A stretch of DNA of 56,694 nt from a bacterium (GCA_028278125.1 JANQEY010000177.1:1-56694), one strand, 5' to 3'; shown: positions 7,978-15,379, counted from the stretch's first letter. Notes: generated from the sequence alone by a model not told the origin. Translations and numbers: made by a program.

Positions 7978-8031
7978 CTGTCTTGCATGTCCATATAAAT
8001 AAACTTCAAAAGATACTAACACATCTAATCA

Positions 8032-8244
8032 TCAATCTTCTCTAGGTTTTGGAAATTCTTGCGTTATTTCTGGCACCTCATGCGGTTCTGGAAATGTAGG
8101 TTGTCCTGGTTCTGGAAATGTAGGTTGTCCTGGTTCTGGTAATTCTTCGTTTGGTTCAACAAAACCAAAACCTTTTTTACGTTGTCTTGGTTCTGGTGGT
8201 TCTTCAATTGGTACATAAAAACCTTGTTTTGGTTCACCATTCAT
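8032..8244 (-). CDS. Small proline-rich protein with tandem PEPGQPTF repeats
   Basis: A 70-residue protein with GGAG 7 nt before the start. It is dominated by Pro, Glu and Gly, with PEPGQPTF repeated twice in direct tandem and a related PEPHEVPE after it; the DNA repeat is visible at 8088-8133. There is no signal peptide or membrane segment. It begins 17 bp after the stop of the membrane-protein gene at 8262 and is probably co-transcribed with it. The composition suggests an unstructured partner or linker protein. Family not recognised. Confidence 0.55.
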   Translation of the reverse strand: MNGEPKQGFYVPIEEPPEPRQRKKGFGFVEPNEELPEPGQPTFPEPGQPTFPEPHEVPEITQEFPKPRED

Positions 8245-8261
8245 TATTATTCTCCAGTTTT

Positions 8262-8879
8262 TTATGAAATAGTATCCTTAACTCCTATTTCAGGATTATT
8301 TATAACTAGTTGAGTTCCAAATAAAATGAACATAAACAAAAGCAATATTAAGATTATATTCATGACATCATGTGCCAATTTTACAAATGACGACTTTTTT
8401 GTTGTTGTATCAAAGTTAAAATTAGCTGTTTCTATAAATGACATTGCACTCGCATGTAACACAGAAATATGATTATTATTGAGATAGAGATTATTTAACT
8501 TCTCTTTATCTATTGATGGGTAAAGTGCTGTTACGAAATGAATTGACCGAATTAGTAATGCAATGGATAGAATATCTAAGACTAATATTATTAATATTAA
8601 GATATAAACTATATTATCAATAAAAGAACTTGGTGGGTAAAATTTCTTAAATTCTATCTGTAAAATAAATGCAAGAAGAACGAATATTAAGCTAAGCATT
8701 GTTATGTATATGCTTGATTTCCTGTCAATTCTTTCATACCGCTCTATGCTTAAATTCAATTGATCATAACTATATTTATACAAAGTCTCAAAGCGATTAA
8801 TATCTGTAATCACTCCACCATTTTTATCAAGGATATTCCCATTTGAATCTAATTTGACATCATTTTTATTATTATCCAT
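8262..8879 (-). CDS. Multi-pass membrane protein with central soluble loop, unknown
   Basis: A 205-residue protein. After an Asn/Asp-rich N-terminus and a helix RFETLYKYSYDQLNLSIERY (about 28-47), two membrane helices occur (about 55-75 and 86-112). A loop of about 50 residues follows, then a helix-rich segment and a final long membrane helix (about 165-195). It is AT-rich like its neighbours. The layout recalls 2TM/4TM effector families linked to nucleotide-signalling defence (SLATT or Pycsar-TM-like), but I see no defining motif and no cyclase nearby, so it is reported as unknown. It is followed in the same transcript by the proline-rich 70-residue protein. Confidence 0.7.
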   Translation of the reverse strand: MDNNKNDVKLDSNGNILDKNGGVITDINRFETLYKYSYDQLNLSIERYERIDRKSSIYITMLSLIFVLLAFILQIEFKKFYPPSSFIDNIVYILILIILVLDILSIALLIRSIHFVTALYPSIDKEKLNNLYLNNNHISVLHASAMSFIETANFNFDTTTKKSSFVKLAHDVMNIILILLLFMFILFGTQLVINNPEIGVKDTIS

Positions 8880-8967
8880 GACGGCCTATTGAATTGATAT
8901 TATCAGTTTTGAAATATAATATCAAACTCAAAATACCTAGTCAAGAAATGTCTGTGTAAAACAAATT

Positions 8968-9087
8968 TTATGCTAACTTCACCCTCTTTGTACTTCCATC
9001 CCCCGTCTTCAACACCAAATAATCCGTCGTACCATCCTTCTGAATCGGTGGATCATACAGCGCATGAAACTTGCCATGTATATCCAC
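8968..9087 (-). pseudogene. Gene remnant: 39-codon C-terminal fragment (family X, copy 1)
   Basis: On the minus strand, reading FHALYDPPIQKDGTTDYLVL then KTGDGSTKRVKLA and TAA at 8968-8970; in-frame stops occur just upstream at 9088. A closely similar peptide is encoded at 9957-10082. With no ribosome site or N-terminal part, this looks like the surviving 3' end of a lost gene. Confidence 0.6.
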
Positions 9088-9237
9088 CTATATTTATCTG
9101 CAAAGGAAAAAACGGCCTCCCTGAACTGAAATTTGTCATGGCGAAACAGTTTTCACTGAATTCTATTTATTCTTGTTGCATTCTTAATAATATGCAATTA
9201 CTTTTCGACATCTCGCCAACATAACAAGGTGGTTGTC

Positions 9238-9423
9238 ATGCGTAAATTTATCCAGTTGACCGAAGTTGAAAACACACCATTTAAAATTGATGTTGATACA
9301 ATTATTAGATTTATCGAATATCCCGATCATTCCGAAATTGATTTAATTAATGGCAGCAAACACAGTATTAAAGAATCATTAGCTCAGGTTGAACAGAAAA
9401 TTCATGACGCATATTCAATGTAA
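9238..9423 (+). CDS. Small FlbD-like protein (copy 1)
   Basis: A 61-residue protein read from the ATG at 9238, which has AAGGTGG 5-6 nt upstream; the in-frame GTG at 9229 lies inside that ribosome site and is not the start. The sequence MRKFIQLTEVENTPFKIDVD leads into IIRFIEYPDHSEIDLINGSK and a C-terminal helix. This is the pattern of FlbD family proteins (hxLTxhNGxxhxlNxdhIxxIexxPDTxIxLxNGxxhxVkES). FlbD is normally flagellum-associated, but no flagellar gene is present here. A distant relative occurs at 12093-12272. Role unknown. Confidence 0.65.
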   Translation: MRKFIQLTEVENTPFKIDVDTIIRFIEYPDHSEIDLINGSKHSIKESLAQVEQKIHDAYSM

Positions 9424-9437
9424 CCTGTGTTAGGTTA
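9421..9437. repeat. Short inverted repeat at stop codon
   Basis: TAACCT-GTGTT-AGGTTA overlaps the stop of the FlbD-like gene. It has no T-run; possibly a weak 3' hairpin ahead of the stronger one at 9466. Confidence 0.45.
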
Positions 9438-9465
9438 TTAACTTGGATACGGATACATAAAATCC

Positions 9466-9490
9466 CCGGCCTGTGGCCGGTTTACTTTTT
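9466..9490 (+). terminator. Rho-independent terminator (also left hairpin of repeat copy 6)
   Basis: CCGGCC-TGT-GGCCGG followed by TTTACTTTTT, 43 bp after the FlbD-like gene. It is positioned to end that transcript. Confidence 0.7.
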
Positions 9491-9597
9491 CACTAGAAAT
9501 CGAAGCTATGTACCTAATCGAGATAAATGTCAAGTTTAGTATTCCTGGAAATCTTGCCAAATATGTGCGCTCTCCACACACCCCTACGCGTTATAGA
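9466..9597 (+). repeat. Intergenic repeat, long copy 6
   Basis: It matches 7371-7519 from GGCCGG through TTACTTTTTCACTAGAAATCG, AATCGAGATAAAT, ATTCCTGGAAATC, CCAAATATGTGCGCTCTCC and CCCCTACGCGTTATAG. Differences are scattered substitutions and the shorter hairpin loop. Confidence 0.88.
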
Positions 9598-9728
9598 TAA
9601 AATAGTTTCTTCGATCAGACTATTGAGACTTCCTATTAATATTGCTATATAATATTACTACATATTTTCCTTGAAGCTCTTGCCGCCAGCCAAGATGAAC
9701 CGAGGAAATACTCTATCTGGAGGTTATT

Positions 9729-9944
9729 ATGGAGTTCGTCGATCATCTTGTGGCTGGTTTAATTATATCTACTTCAGGTGTTATTCTAGGCTACATCTTA
9801 AACAACAACCACAAGAAAACAACCAAATCAACATCTAAAACACATATTATCTATCGATGCAAAAGAACTGGCAAATTCGTATCATTTGAAGCATATATGC
9901 GTCGACCAAATGAAATAACTGTGGAGATAATTGAATCGGAGTAA
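9729..9944 (+). CDS. Small single-pass membrane protein, unknown
   Basis: A 71-residue protein with GGAGG 7 nt before ATG. One membrane helix (about 7-25) is followed by a basic stretch NNNHKKTTKSTSKTH and a short beta-like tail with YRCKRTGKFVSFEAY. No family recognised. It shares its general shape with the protein at 7674 and, like it, follows a long repeat copy. Confidence 0.6.
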   Translation: MEFVDHLVAGLIISTSGVILGYILNNNHKKTTKSTSKTHIIYRCKRTGKFVSFEAYMRRPNEITVEIIESE

Positions 9945-9956
9945 CTATCCTACCAA

Positions 9957-10082
9957 TTATATTTTTTTAGTCGTTCCATCACCCATCCTTAATACCAAGT
10001 AATCCGTCGATCCATCATCCTTTAGGATCGGCGGATCATTTAGCGCAGGAAACGGTATTATTTGGTCACCTAAAAAGTTGTG
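9957..10082 (-). pseudogene. Gene remnant: C-terminal fragment (family X, copy 2)
   Basis: Minus-strand reading frame FPALNDPPILKDDGSTDYLV then LRMGDGTTKKI and TAA at 9957-9959. It aligns with the remnant at 8968-9087 (ALxDPPIxKDxxTDYLVLxxGDGxTK). The frame continues upstream into the TAG that ends the membrane-protein gene at 10083, so the fragment lies in frame directly behind that stop. It is probably a degraded 3' end rather than an expressed gene. Confidence 0.6.
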
Positions 10083-10568
10083 CTAGATGAGCCACCACGA
10101 TATTGTCCAAAATAGTAATAATCCTATATGAAGAAGCATTATCAAGGTGTGGTTTGTAAAAAAGATAATAAAATACATCTGTATACCTCTGTATTCATTT
10201 TCTTTACCTCTTTCAACTAGAAGGTTATAATAGGCAGAACGACCATATAAATGATTTTTTATTCTATTCGCTTCCTCAATATCTCTTTGTAAATGTATTC
10301 GTTCACGCTGAAATACTGTCATTCTATGTATAAAAAATAAACTTAGTAGAATAAGAATTATTCCAGACATGCGAACCATTAATTTGACAGCAAAAAGATC
10401 ATCTCTGTCTGATATCTGAAATAAGAACGTAAATAAGGAACCATTAACGATAAAAATAAACCATGTTACAGTTAATAAAGTCCTTAGTCCATATCTTATT
10501 TCTTCACATATTTGTCGGTATTGTTCTATTTCTAATTTCTTTTTCTGTTCTATCCTTGGTCTTGCCAT
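10083..10568 (-). CDS. Small membrane protein, EQYxQ-EEIR family (paralog 3)
   Basis: 161 residues from the ATG at 10568 (AAGGGA 9 nt upstream); two in-frame ATGs at 10586 and 10592 have poor ribosome sites. It starts MARPRIEQKK, then IEQYRQICEEIRYGLRTLL (about 14-32), two membrane helices (about 29-52 and 59-82), a charged helical middle (about 85-128) and a final hydrophobic pair (about 130-160). It aligns clearly with 5971-6456 (EQYRQ..EEIRY, LFT, DRxDL, and a C-terminal LLFW). It lies directly downstream of a beta-barrel gene on the same strand. Function unknown. Confidence 0.75.
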   Translation of the reverse strand: MARPRIEQKKKLEIEQYRQICEEIRYGLRTLLTVTWFIFIVNGSLFTFLFQISDRDDLFAVKLMVRMSGIILILLSLFFIHRMTVFQRERIHLQRDIEEANRIKNHLYGRSAYYNLLVERGKENEYRGIQMYFIIFFTNHTLIMLLHIGLLLFWTISWWLI

Positions 10569-10591
10569 TTCTATCGGTCCCTTCATTATCA

Positions 10592-11293
10592 TTAATTATG
10601 TAAAAATCCCGTCAAAAACGCTATCTGTACTTTAAACGTTGAAACATCCTCCCTGATATTCACACCAAATGAAAAAACCAGGCTGGATCGTTGGCTGATA
10701 TGGGTTTGCAGATCCACGTCCAATGCAATCGCTACCGTCTGATCGTCTGTGGTGCCTTGAAACGTAACTGGCCGCCATAAATCCACTTCCAATGTTGCTT
10801 CCGCTTCTGTATATACATACGCTATGCCAAGTCCCGGATAGATCCAGAAATTGGATCCCAGCCGTCGTTTCGAATAAACTCCCATTCCAAGTACCACTGC
10901 CGAAACATCAATCTCAAGATTTAAAAAATCAAATGCTCCTCCCTTATAGACAGCCTTTTCGTAGGAACCAAAAAGAAATAAACCGATCGGGACATTTTCA
11001 TCAGCTCGAAGAACCGTGTAGCTGATCCATGGCGCGACAAATGTCGCTTCCACATCCTCAAAACCTTCTTCTTTCGGTCTTATACTTCCAAGATTAATTC
11101 CGATATCAGTTCTGCCTTTAATTCCAAATCCAACTCCAAGCGCAGAACTTGAAACGTGCTGGTTATCACCGATACCCAGTCCGATTCTAAAACCGTTCTG
11201 GTTGTCTTCCATGTACCTGGATTGCGCCTGGATGTCAGTGAATAGCGTGCAACTTAAAATGGTAATTACAATCACGTTGTAAACTGATCTCAT
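10592..11293 (-). CDS. Outer-membrane beta-barrel-like protein, exported
   Basis: The start chosen is the ATG at 11293 (GGGGAG 6 nt upstream), which puts a clean signal peptide, MRSVYNVIVITILSCTLFTD then IQAQ, at the N-terminus; an upstream in-frame extension lacks this logic. The mature part of about 210 residues is made of alternating amphipathic strands with repeated Gly-aromatic pattern (GFRIGLGIGD, VGFGIKGRTDIGINLG, LGMGVYSKRRL, YPGLGIAYVY), typical of small outer-membrane barrels such as opacity/porin-like families. No specific function can be given. It ends where the downstream membrane-protein gene begins. Confidence 0.75.
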   Translation of the reverse strand: MRSVYNVIVITILSCTLFTDIQAQSRYMEDNQNGFRIGLGIGDNQHVSSSALGVGFGIKGRTDIGINLGSIRPKEEGFEDVEATFVAPWISYTVLRADENVPIGLFLFGSYEKAVYKGGAFDFLNLEIDVSAVVLGMGVYSKRRLGSNFWIYPGLGIAYVYTEAEATLEVDLWRPVTFQGTTDDQTVAIALDVDLQTHISQRSSLVFSFGVNIREDVSTFKVQIAFLTGFLHN

Positions 11294-11482
11294 TTGATTC
11301 TCCCCGGTTTTGATGTTGGAATATACGACCAAGATTCAATAAGACATAGAAATACCATTATTACTTAAAACATAAATTTCAGGTAATCTCTCCATTCGGT
11401 GACAATCAACGATATTATTGAAAATAGTTTGTACAACAATTATCTTATCGCTTCATAAATAACCAACATACGGGTATAAAAT

Positions 11483-11860
11483 ATGGCTTGGGAAGTTTCA
11501 AAAAACAAAGAACTTAACATAATAGAAATTACTCTTTTTGACACTATTGTAGATTCGGACATGAAAGATGCCACAGATGAAGCCATGAAACTCGCCAAGA
11601 GCTATGATTATAGTCGTTTCCTGGTTGTTGTTCAGAATGCCGAGTCGTATCTATCCACCCTGGCTATACATGAACAATCGAGTGTCTATCAGGCGCTTGC
11701 GATCGACCGTAGAAATAAACTAGGCCTGGTTGTTCCGGGCGAGGGAAAATTATTTGAAGACGCTCAATTTTACGAAGATACATGCCGTAATAATGGTTGG
11801 AATGTGCAAATATTTACCAGTGGTGATAAAGCATTAGAATGGCTGATCGCTGTTCCCTGA
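11483..11860 (+). CDS. SpoIIAA-like (STAS-fold) protein
   Basis: A 125-residue soluble protein. The N-terminal strand MAWEVSKNKELNIIEITLFD, a helix DSDMKDATDEAMKLAKSY, a core strand FLVVVQNAES, and the later RRNKLGLVVPGEG strand and WNVQIFTSGDKALEWL end match the SpoIIAA-like family, whose members often have a core strand followed by a C-terminal 'A..WL' helix. The STAS fold fits, but the phosphorylatable serine of true anti-sigma antagonists is not evident. It stands alone, with no obvious anti-sigma partner nearby. Confidence 0.7.
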   Translation: MAWEVSKNKELNIIEITLFDTIVDSDMKDATDEAMKLAKSYDYSRFLVVVQNAESYLSTLAIHEQSSVYQALAIDRRNKLGLVVPGEGKLFEDAQFYEDTCRNNGWNVQIFTSGDKALEWLIAVP

Positions 11861-12092
11861 CCTCTTCCGGCAGGCAAGTCTCCACGGTTCCATTTTCAAC
11901 CAGGTCTTAAACTCCCCGGATACTGATAAAATATGGTGATGCTTTGTATTGCGTTGCCTTTTTTAATACTCATTTTGTATACTCAGGTCATTCTATTAAT
12001 TGACTGTCTCGTAATTGGATTAGATGAATTGTTTTCTATTATTAGTGCTAATTTTTGTATTGCAAGCATTTGTTAAAAAAGGAGATGTTCTA

Positions 12093-12272
12093 ATGTTTAT
12101 CGAAATCACACAACGTAAACTGAAGTTTCTTATCAACAAGGATCTTATTCAAAGCTTATTTTATAACGAAGAGCAAAATACTACAAGGATCTTAATGTCT
12201 GGTGGAACAACGTTTGATGCTGAGGGAAAACCTGAAGATTTGCTGGAAAAGATGAAAAATCCACTTCCATAA
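12093..12272 (+). CDS. Small FlbD-like protein (copy 2)
   Basis: A 59-residue protein read from the ATG at 12093, which has AGGAG 8 nt upstream. A longer reading from 12024 would add a hydrophobic stretch without a ribosome site. MFIEITQRKLKFLINKDLIQ, a middle strand and GGTTFDAEGKPEDLLEKM parallel the FlbD-like protein at 9238: short beta-rich N-terminus, 'N-x-DLI' helix, then a C-terminal helix. The similarity is weaker than for copy 1. No flagellar genes are present. Confidence 0.55.
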   Translation: MFIEITQRKLKFLINKDLIQSLFYNEEQNTTRILMSGGTTFDAEGKPEDLLEKMKNPLP

Positions 12273-12339
12273 CCTTGTGGGTAAATAACTGGATTTCTTT
12301 CAGTAAAATATATCCCTGTTGCAGCAATAGGATTATAAA

Positions 12340-12777
12340 ATGAAAAACCTTAAGATAGTTCTTGTCGTACTATTTATAGGATTTTTATTTATCCCTCTTG
12401 ATTCTACAGCAGTCTCCGGCGATGAGTATTTATGGAGCGGTGGTCTAAGTGGATTCGGAACAGCTATCGGTGGTGTTGGTGTCAAATACGATTACAGCAA
12501 AAAGGTAGCTTTTCATGGTGTAATAGGCTCCGGACTCGGTGCCCAGGGACGCTACAATATAAATTCCGAGAGGTATTGGGATTTATACCTGGGCGGTTAT
12601 TGCGGATTCCGGTTTAACGAGGAAGACAACGATGCCCTGGTACTAGGTGGATCTGTTGGATTTGACATTGATTTAAGGGTTCTGGCAGATGGGATGCCTC
12701 CTCTCTCCTTTGGCTTAGAGTTCGGAGCAGGCTCCAATGGTTTCGGTATTGGCGGAGCACTCCACTGGAATTTCTGA
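12340..12777 (+). CDS. Exported small beta-barrel-like protein
   Basis: A 145-residue protein with AGGAT before ATG. A signal peptide is evident (MKNLKIVLVVLFIGFLFIPL followed by a polar cut region near residue 25). The mature part is Gly-rich with alternating aromatic strands (GGVGVKYDYSKKVAFHGVIG, LYLGGYCGFRF, LVLGGSVGFDID) and ends in HWNF; a terminal Phe is the usual barrel-assembly signature. It is probably a small outer-membrane barrel. No named family. Same strand as the FlbD-like gene 67 bp upstream. Confidence 0.7.
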   Translation: MKNLKIVLVVLFIGFLFIPLDSTAVSGDEYLWSGGLSGFGTAIGGVGVKYDYSKKVAFHGVIGSGLGAQGRYNINSERYWDLYLGGYCGFRFNEEDNDALVLGGSVGFDIDLRVLADGMPPLSFGLEFGAGSNGFGIGGALHWNF

Positions 12778-13234
12778 CCAACTGAAAACTTATTAGTTTC
12801 TACACTCTTATTAATTAACGATTATGATACTTCTTGTTGATATCAATTGATTAATATTTGTCCTCCCTTCACCTCACGAAAAATACTCTTATTGCAATAT
12901 TATCATAGCATTACAATGCTTTTTTATAATCTTTTAATCATTAATGTTATCTTGATATATTATACCTGTTATAATAGAGATAATACGGTTTAATTAACCG
13001 ACTATAATGTAATAAAAAGGTATTTAGTTAATCATTTTTAATAAAAGAATAATAAAGTAAAATAATTATATTTTTGCTCCTAATTCGTTTATTTGGGATA
13101 TTCTTTATGTATAATAACTAAAGATGTACAAATATACTTGTTCTTTCACATATACGTTCCCTATTAAAGTTTCATACGTTTTATGCCGTTTTACTATTAG
13201 TTAATCGTCATGTGGATTTACGAGGTGAACAATC
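12778..13234. other. AT-rich intergenic region without a gene
   Basis: About 450 bp of AT-rich sequence with stops in all frames and no repeat copy. Only a short dyad, CGGTT-TAATT-AACCG near 12988, stands out. It presumably holds the promoter for the gene at 13235, but no clear -35/-10 pair is asserted. Confidence 0.6.
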
Positions 13235-13768
13235 ATGGAACAACAAGGCCTGAAAAGAAGTGTTCCATCCACTCTAGACTGCGATCAGGCAGTAGATGGA
13301 CTATCCATCCGTGACCTGGTACGGATGGCATCATTGAACTTGAGAGCTTCCAGTAAGAAGTATGGAGATGGTTACCGGATAGAGGTCAGGAATCACAACG
13401 ATAACTTGATGACCCGGATCTCGCTCTCACACTCCGAAATTATTGATGATGGCACAAACTACAAGTTTGAAAATCTCAAGCTGAGAGAATCCATAGTCAC
13501 ATCCGGTTACGAAATGAAGGATCTCACTCACTTGTATATTACCTGGGACTCACCTGGAAAGATTACTTTCTGCTATGCAGCTGAGGGGCGGTATACCTGT
13601 GTGGACATTAATAAAACCGGTTCTACTTTTGTTTCGACAGCTGTCGACAGAAGGACTAATGAAAAGCCAATGACCGATGAAGAGAAGGAAGATAAAAATA
13701 ACGGGAGAAACCAGAGAAGGACTTTTTACCACATCGGCAATATCCTCGAAACGGTATCAGTAAAATAA
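13235..13768 (+). CDS. Hypothetical soluble protein
   Basis: A 177-residue protein with GAGGTGAA before ATG. It is hydrophilic with a helical N-terminal part (LSIRDLVRMASLNLRASSKK), a beta-rich centre (IEVRNHND, LYITWDSPGKITFCYAA) and a charged Asp/Glu/Lys/Asn-rich stretch (about 145-162) before a final short strand. There is no signal peptide, no membrane helix and no motif that I recognise. It is convergent with the kinase-like gene at 13894 and marks the right edge of the accessory region. Confidence 0.65.
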   Translation: MEQQGLKRSVPSTLDCDQAVDGLSIRDLVRMASLNLRASSKKYGDGYRIEVRNHNDNLMTRISLSHSEIIDDGTNYKFENLKLRESIVTSGYEMKDLTHLYITWDSPGKITFCYAAEGRYTCVDINKTGSTFVSTAVDRRTNEKPMTDEEKEDKNNGRNQRRTFYHIGNILETVSVK

Positions 13769-13893
13769 GATAGTAATAAAAATTTCATCTGTGTTTTCAG
13801 CCTAATAGATTCCGCTGCTGTTGACATTCATTATTACTGTCACTTCTTATTGAAGCTGCAGATTATCTAGTTTGAAGTCTAATAAAAAGACAA

Positions 13894-14529
13894 TCAGGGT
13901 TCTTTCGCATATAAAGCTCCTGTTTCTTCAAGGTAATCCGCTATTTTATCGGCGGCTTTTGCCACATTATTATCGGAGACATCAAGCTCAAAAAACGGCA
14001 ATAGTGAATTCGTTACCTCTGTTTGAAAATCCTTCTGTTCTTTTATAAATGCTTCAAGATCATCGTATTGAGATGGTTTACCGGACACCTTGATTCTTCG
14101 TTTTCGCGCGGCTTTAAAGGTATCTATATCCCTGTAACACAAGATTATATGGAATCCCAGGTTATATAAACGCTTCTCCAGCCATTTAAAATCGTATTCT
14201 ATCCCATTTTCCCTGCGTTGATATATTTTTGTCGAGATATGAAATCTGTCCACAATCCAGGAATAGTATCTTTGGAGCTCGATCAATCGCACCCACGTCC
14301 GGTAAGTTTCCATCGCCCTGGCTTCTTCCTCGGGACTAAAATTGATTGGTCCCCTGCCCCAGGGAAAATTGGTAAATCCACACCATTCTGCAGAAATTAT
14401 CGGTGAGTGATAGCGGTATTTTTTCGGTCCGACAACCCGTGGATGTTCATTCAGTGCAAAAGCGATATCTGTCTTAAACGTAAGCCGAGTACCTTCGAGG
14501 ATAACCTTCGGGCAGAGTTTGCGTCCCAT
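13894..14529 (-). CDS. Thymidylate-kinase-like P-loop protein with altered Walker A
   Basis: A 211-residue protein starting 16 bp after the malG-like stop. The N-terminal strand-loop KVILEGTRLTFKTDIAFAL (about 8-26) sits where deoxynucleoside/thymidylate kinases have EGxDGxGKT; here the sequence is GTRLTFKT, so the last glycine of the P-loop is Phe. A DRFHIST motif (about 102-108) corresponds to the DR(Y/F/H) catalytic motif of the same superfamily, and an R-rich lid (KAARKRRIKVSG) follows. Its place as last gene of a glucan-transport operon is unexpected. It could phosphorylate a small substrate other than dTMP or be catalytically impaired. Confidence 0.65.
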   Translation of the reverse strand: MGRKLCPKVILEGTRLTFKTDIAFALNEHPRVVGPKKYRYHSPIISAEWCGFTNFPWGRGPINFSPEEEARAMETYRTWVRLIELQRYYSWIVDRFHISTKIYQRRENGIEYDFKWLEKRLYNLGFHIILCYRDIDTFKAARKRRIKVSGKPSQYDDLEAFIKEQKDFQTEVTNSLLPFFELDVSDNNVAKAADKIADYLEETGALYAKEP

Positions 14530-14545
14530 CTAATGAATCCTTCAG

Positions 14546-15379
14546 CTATTCTTTTACCCCACCCAGCGTTAATCCGCTGACCAGCCAACGGTTTGCAATC
14601 ATAAACAGGATAACTATCGGAATTGCCACAACAAGCGCTCCAGCGGCATATAAACCCCATTCAGTGGACATATTCTGCTGGAACTGTTTAAGGCCTAGCG
14701 GAAGCGTATACATATCTGGATCCTGCAGGACTTGTGCTGCCACAAGGTACTCAGACCATGAGGACATAAAGCTGAATAATCCGGTTATTACCAGGGCAGG
14801 TGTAACCAGGGGAAGGACTACACGATAAAACGCCTGGAAACGGTTGCAGCCATCAATCATTGCCGCTTCTTCAAGGCTGTAAGGAATAGTATCATAATAC
14901 CCTTTCATCGTCCAGACACAAAACGGCAAGGCAGTAGCGCTGTAAACGACAATCAGGCCGATATAGGTGTTCAGCAATCCCAGTCGGCTGATAATGATGT
15001 ACATGGGCAATAGCAACATCGTTGCTGGAAACATCTGTGTCGTCAGCAGGGCTGTCATTGCAGCCCCCCTGCCTATAAATTTATATCGTGAGATAACATA
15101 CCCGGCCGTGGAAGCCAGGCTGATCCCCAGGATAGTCACCGCCACAGTAACAAGTGTACTATTCAGCATCCAGCGTAAAAACGGACGTTCAGTAAACAGT
15201 TCCTGGAAATTTCCCAGCGATGCATTTTCTGGGACTACTGCCAGTGAAGTAGAAAGAAGTTTATCCCCGGGTCGCAGGGAGATAGTCATTACCCTGAGAA
15301 CCGGGTAAACTGATATAAGGATGAATATAAACAAAACAAGATAAACCAGTATTCTTACATGTATTTTATCTTTTTTCAT
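14546..15379 (-). CDS. malG: Carbohydrate ABC transporter permease, MalG type
   Basis: A 277-residue inner-membrane protein with six predicted helices and the cytoplasmic EAA loop EEAAMIDGCNRFQAF (about 167-181) followed by LPLVTPALV, which docks to the ATPase. The length and the ending (WLVSGLTLGGVKE) match MalG of maltose/maltodextrin importers. Its start overlaps the stop of the alpha-toroid gene by ATGA, showing translational coupling. Together with the fused MalE-MalF gene it supplies the membrane part of a maltodextrin importer. No MalK-type ATPase gene is present in the window, so a shared ATPase elsewhere is inferred. Confidence 0.92.
   Translation of the reverse strand: MKKDKIHVRILVYLVLFIFILISVYPVLRVMTISLRPGDKLLSTSLAVVPENASLGNFQELFTERPFLRWMLNSTLVTVAVTILGISLASTAGYVISRYKFIGRGAAMTALLTTQMFPATMLLLPMYIIISRLGLLNTYIGLIVVYSATALPFCVWTMKGYYDTIPYSLEEAAMIDGCNRFQAFYRVVLPLVTPALVITGLFSFMSSWSEYLVAAQVLQDPDMYTLPLGLKQFQQNMSTEWGLYAAGALVVAIPIVILFMIANRWLVSGLTLGGVKE

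Noticed and set aside
8970..9224. Plus-strand 84-codon frame beginning MLTSPSLYFHPP
   Set aside because: The same bases encode the minus-strand remnant that is conserved with 9957-10082; the plus frame has no ribosome site and an unnatural composition.
9238..9423. Flagellar operon remnant
   Set aside because: Only the small FlbD-like gene is there; no motor, hook or export gene is visible in the window.
4871..9597. Intergenic repeats as true integron attC sites
   Set aside because: Ends resemble the GTTRRRY box only loosely, I could not find the matching RYYYAAC box at the other end of the long copies, and no integron integrase is in the window. Kept as an unexplained repeat family.
4871..9597. 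CRISPR array
   Set aside because: Repeats are far apart (0.1-2 kb), of unequal length and separated by genes; no cas genes.
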